This document shows, piece by piece, positions 9,087-10,312 of a stretch of 10,312 nucleotides of DNA. Position 1 is the first letter of the stretch. Each line of letters opens with the position of its first letter. The notes beneath the pieces are model-generated. The model was not told where the DNA came from and made no database searches. It saw nothing but the letters and a program-made list of their open reading frames with translations. The stretch is from Pseudomonadota bacterium (GTDB taxonomy: Bacteria > Pseudomonadota > Gammaproteobacteria > Pseudomonadales > Cellvibrionaceae), in assembly GCA_023416875.1 (NCBI GenBank), contig JAEZGT010000105.1, forward strand, positions 1-10,312, read 5' to 3'. The position numbers and the translations under genes are program-made.

Positions 9087-10312
9087 TTAAAGATCCAACA
9101 GTTCTGTTATCGCGCTTGCCGCTTGCGCCTGTGGAACCTGCTGCTGTTCTGCCTCTGTACGCAGAGGTTTGATGCCGATTTCGCCTTTGGCGACCTCATC
9201 TTCACCGAGGATAAGCGCAATCTGGGCGCCGCTTTTGTCGGCTTTTTTCATTTGCGATTTGAAAGAACCGCCGCCCATGTGGGTCAGTAGACGCAAATAG
9301 GGCAACTCCGTACGCAGGGTTTCCGCTAAGGCCATAGCCCGCATTTGCACATCACCCACGGCGACGAGATAGACATCCACCGAATCGTTTACGGAGGCCG
9401 GAATCACATTCAACTCCTGCAGCAACAGCACCAAACGCTCAATGCCCATGGCGCATCCCACTGCAGGTGTCGGTTTGCCTCCGAGTTGCTCCACCAGCCC
9501 GTCATAACGACCGCCGGCACAGACCGTGCCCTGGGCACCGAGTTTCGTGGTTACCCATTCGAATACGGTATTGCTGTAGTAATCGAGACCTCGCACCAGG
9601 CGAGGATTGACCTTATACACCACCCCAGCAGCGTCCAGCAGTTGGCAAAAGCCGGCAAAATGGGCGCTGGATTGTTCCTCCAGATAGTCCGTCAGCGACG
9701 GCGCACCATCCAGTAATTCCTGGGTAGAGGCGACTTTGCTGTCGAGAATGCGCAGCGGATTCGTCGTCAGACGGCGGCGACTGTCTTCGTCCAATTGGTC
9801 AGCACGCGCTTCCAGGTAGGTCACCAGGTCCGCGCGAAAGCGCGCCCGCGCCTCGCTGGTGCCGAGGTTATTGATCTGCAGCTCCACCACATCGAGGATG
9901 CCTAATTCCCGCCACAGGCGCGCCAGCATAACGAGCAGCTCCGCATCCACATCGGGGCCAGTCATACCGAAAGCTTCAAAACCAAACTGATGGAACTGTC
10001 GCAACCGGCCTTTCTGCGGTTTCTCATAGCGGAACATGGGGCCGGTGTACCAGAGCTTTTGCGTCTGGTTGTATAAAAGCCCATGTTCCTCAGCGGCGCG
10101 AACACAGCTGGCGGTGCCCTCAGGTCGCAATGTGAGGCTCAGACCATTGCGGTCGTCGAAGGTGTACATCTCCTTTTCGACTATGTCGGTAACCTCGCCG
10201 ATGCTGCGCTTGAACAGCTCGGTCTGCTCCAGGATCGGAAAGCGGATTTCGCGATAGCCGTAGCGCTCCGCCACTTCCGCAATCGACGCTTCGACGTATT
10301 GCCATGCCGGAG
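9087..10312 (-). CDS. hisS: Histidyl-tRNA synthetase (5' end missing)
   Basis: HisRS is a class II aminoacyl-tRNA synthetase that charges tRNA-His in the cytoplasm. The window edge removes the start: 407 residues are visible, and by comparison with E. coli (424) roughly 17 are missing. The first visible codons read PAWQYVEASIAEVAERYGY, so the GTG at 10274 is an internal Val and not the start. Motif 2 appears as FRYEKPQKGRLRQFHQFG (from about visible residue 93). The histidine-specific motifs are LVRGLDYY (about 238-245) and AGGRYDGL (about 265-272), and motif 3 is AVGCAMGIERL (about 283-293), where E. coli has Phe in place of Cys. The C-terminal anticodon-binding domain follows (VDVYLVAVGD, LILGEDEVAKGE). 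The gene ends in TAA and heads the hisS-yfgM-bamB-der cluster; its promoter lies outside the window. Confidence 0.97.
   Translation of the reverse strand, partial: PAWQYVEASIAEVAERYGYREIRFPILEQTELFKRSIGEVTDIVEKEMYTFDDRNGLSLTLRPEGTASCVRAAEEHGLLYNQTQKLWYTGPMFRYEKPQKGRLRQFHQFGFEAFGMTGPDVDAELLVMLARLWRELGILDVVELQINNLGTSEARARFRADLVTYLEARADQLDEDSRRRLTTNPLRILDSKVASTQELLDGAPSLTDYLEEQSSAHFAGFCQLLDAAGVVYKVNPRLVRGLDYYSNTVFEWVTTKLGAQGTVCAGGRYDGLVEQLGGKPTPAVGCAMGIERLVLLLQELNVIPASVNDSVDVYLVAVGDVQMRAMALAETLRTELPYLRLLTHMGGGSFKSQMKKADKSGAQIALILGEDEVAKGEIGIKPLRTEAEQQQVPQAQAASAITELLDL

Noticed and set aside
10120..10305. Short minus-strand open frame overlapping the 5' part of hisS
   Set aside because: It is out of frame within well-conserved HisRS sequence and is a shadow.

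Overview
This window is a stretch of core chromosome from a gammaproteobacterium. The proteins look closest to the Pseudomonas/Cellvibrio side of the class, based on remembered family sequences and not on a search. Every convincing gene lies on the minus strand, so transcription runs from high to low coordinates. No mobile element, CRISPR array, tRNA, rRNA or phage gene was recognised. There is no obvious undescribed multi-gene system. The interest lies in unusual changes inside two ribosome-assembly genes and in a structured leader region.

The first block in transcription order (10312 to 5612) is hisS (cut by the window edge), yfgM, bamB and der. This is the same order as the E. coli hisS-yfgM-bamB-der cluster. 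The genes are tightly packed: yfgM and bamB share one base, and bamB and der are 6 bases apart. The products are histidyl-tRNA synthetase, a Sec-translocon-associated TPR membrane protein, an outer-membrane assembly lipoprotein and a double GTPase for 50S assembly.

The 329-base gap (5283 to 5611) holds a near-consensus sigma70 promoter, a transcript segment that can form several hairpins, a small terminator-like hairpin with six T residues, and a strong intrinsic-terminator hairpin ending 20 bases before the rimP start. This fits the terminator-bearing rimP leader described in gammaproteobacteria. In E. coli and Pseudomonas a tRNA gene sits upstream of rimP. Here I see none, and der is the upstream neighbour.

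The second block (5282 to 12) is rimP, nusA, infB and rbfA, the conserved transcription/translation operon with its usual order and short spacers. RimP and RbfA mature the 30S subunit, NusA controls elongation and termination, and IF2 starts translation.

Two anomalies stand out. rbfA has an in-frame TAA at codon 97, while homologous coding sequence continues in the same frame to a TGA giving the normal family length. Der has Met in place of the P-loop lysine in its first GTPase domain, with two further changes at conserved positions within 20 residues. All other genes are intact. These may be real mutations or base-call/consensus errors, and the sequence alone cannot decide.
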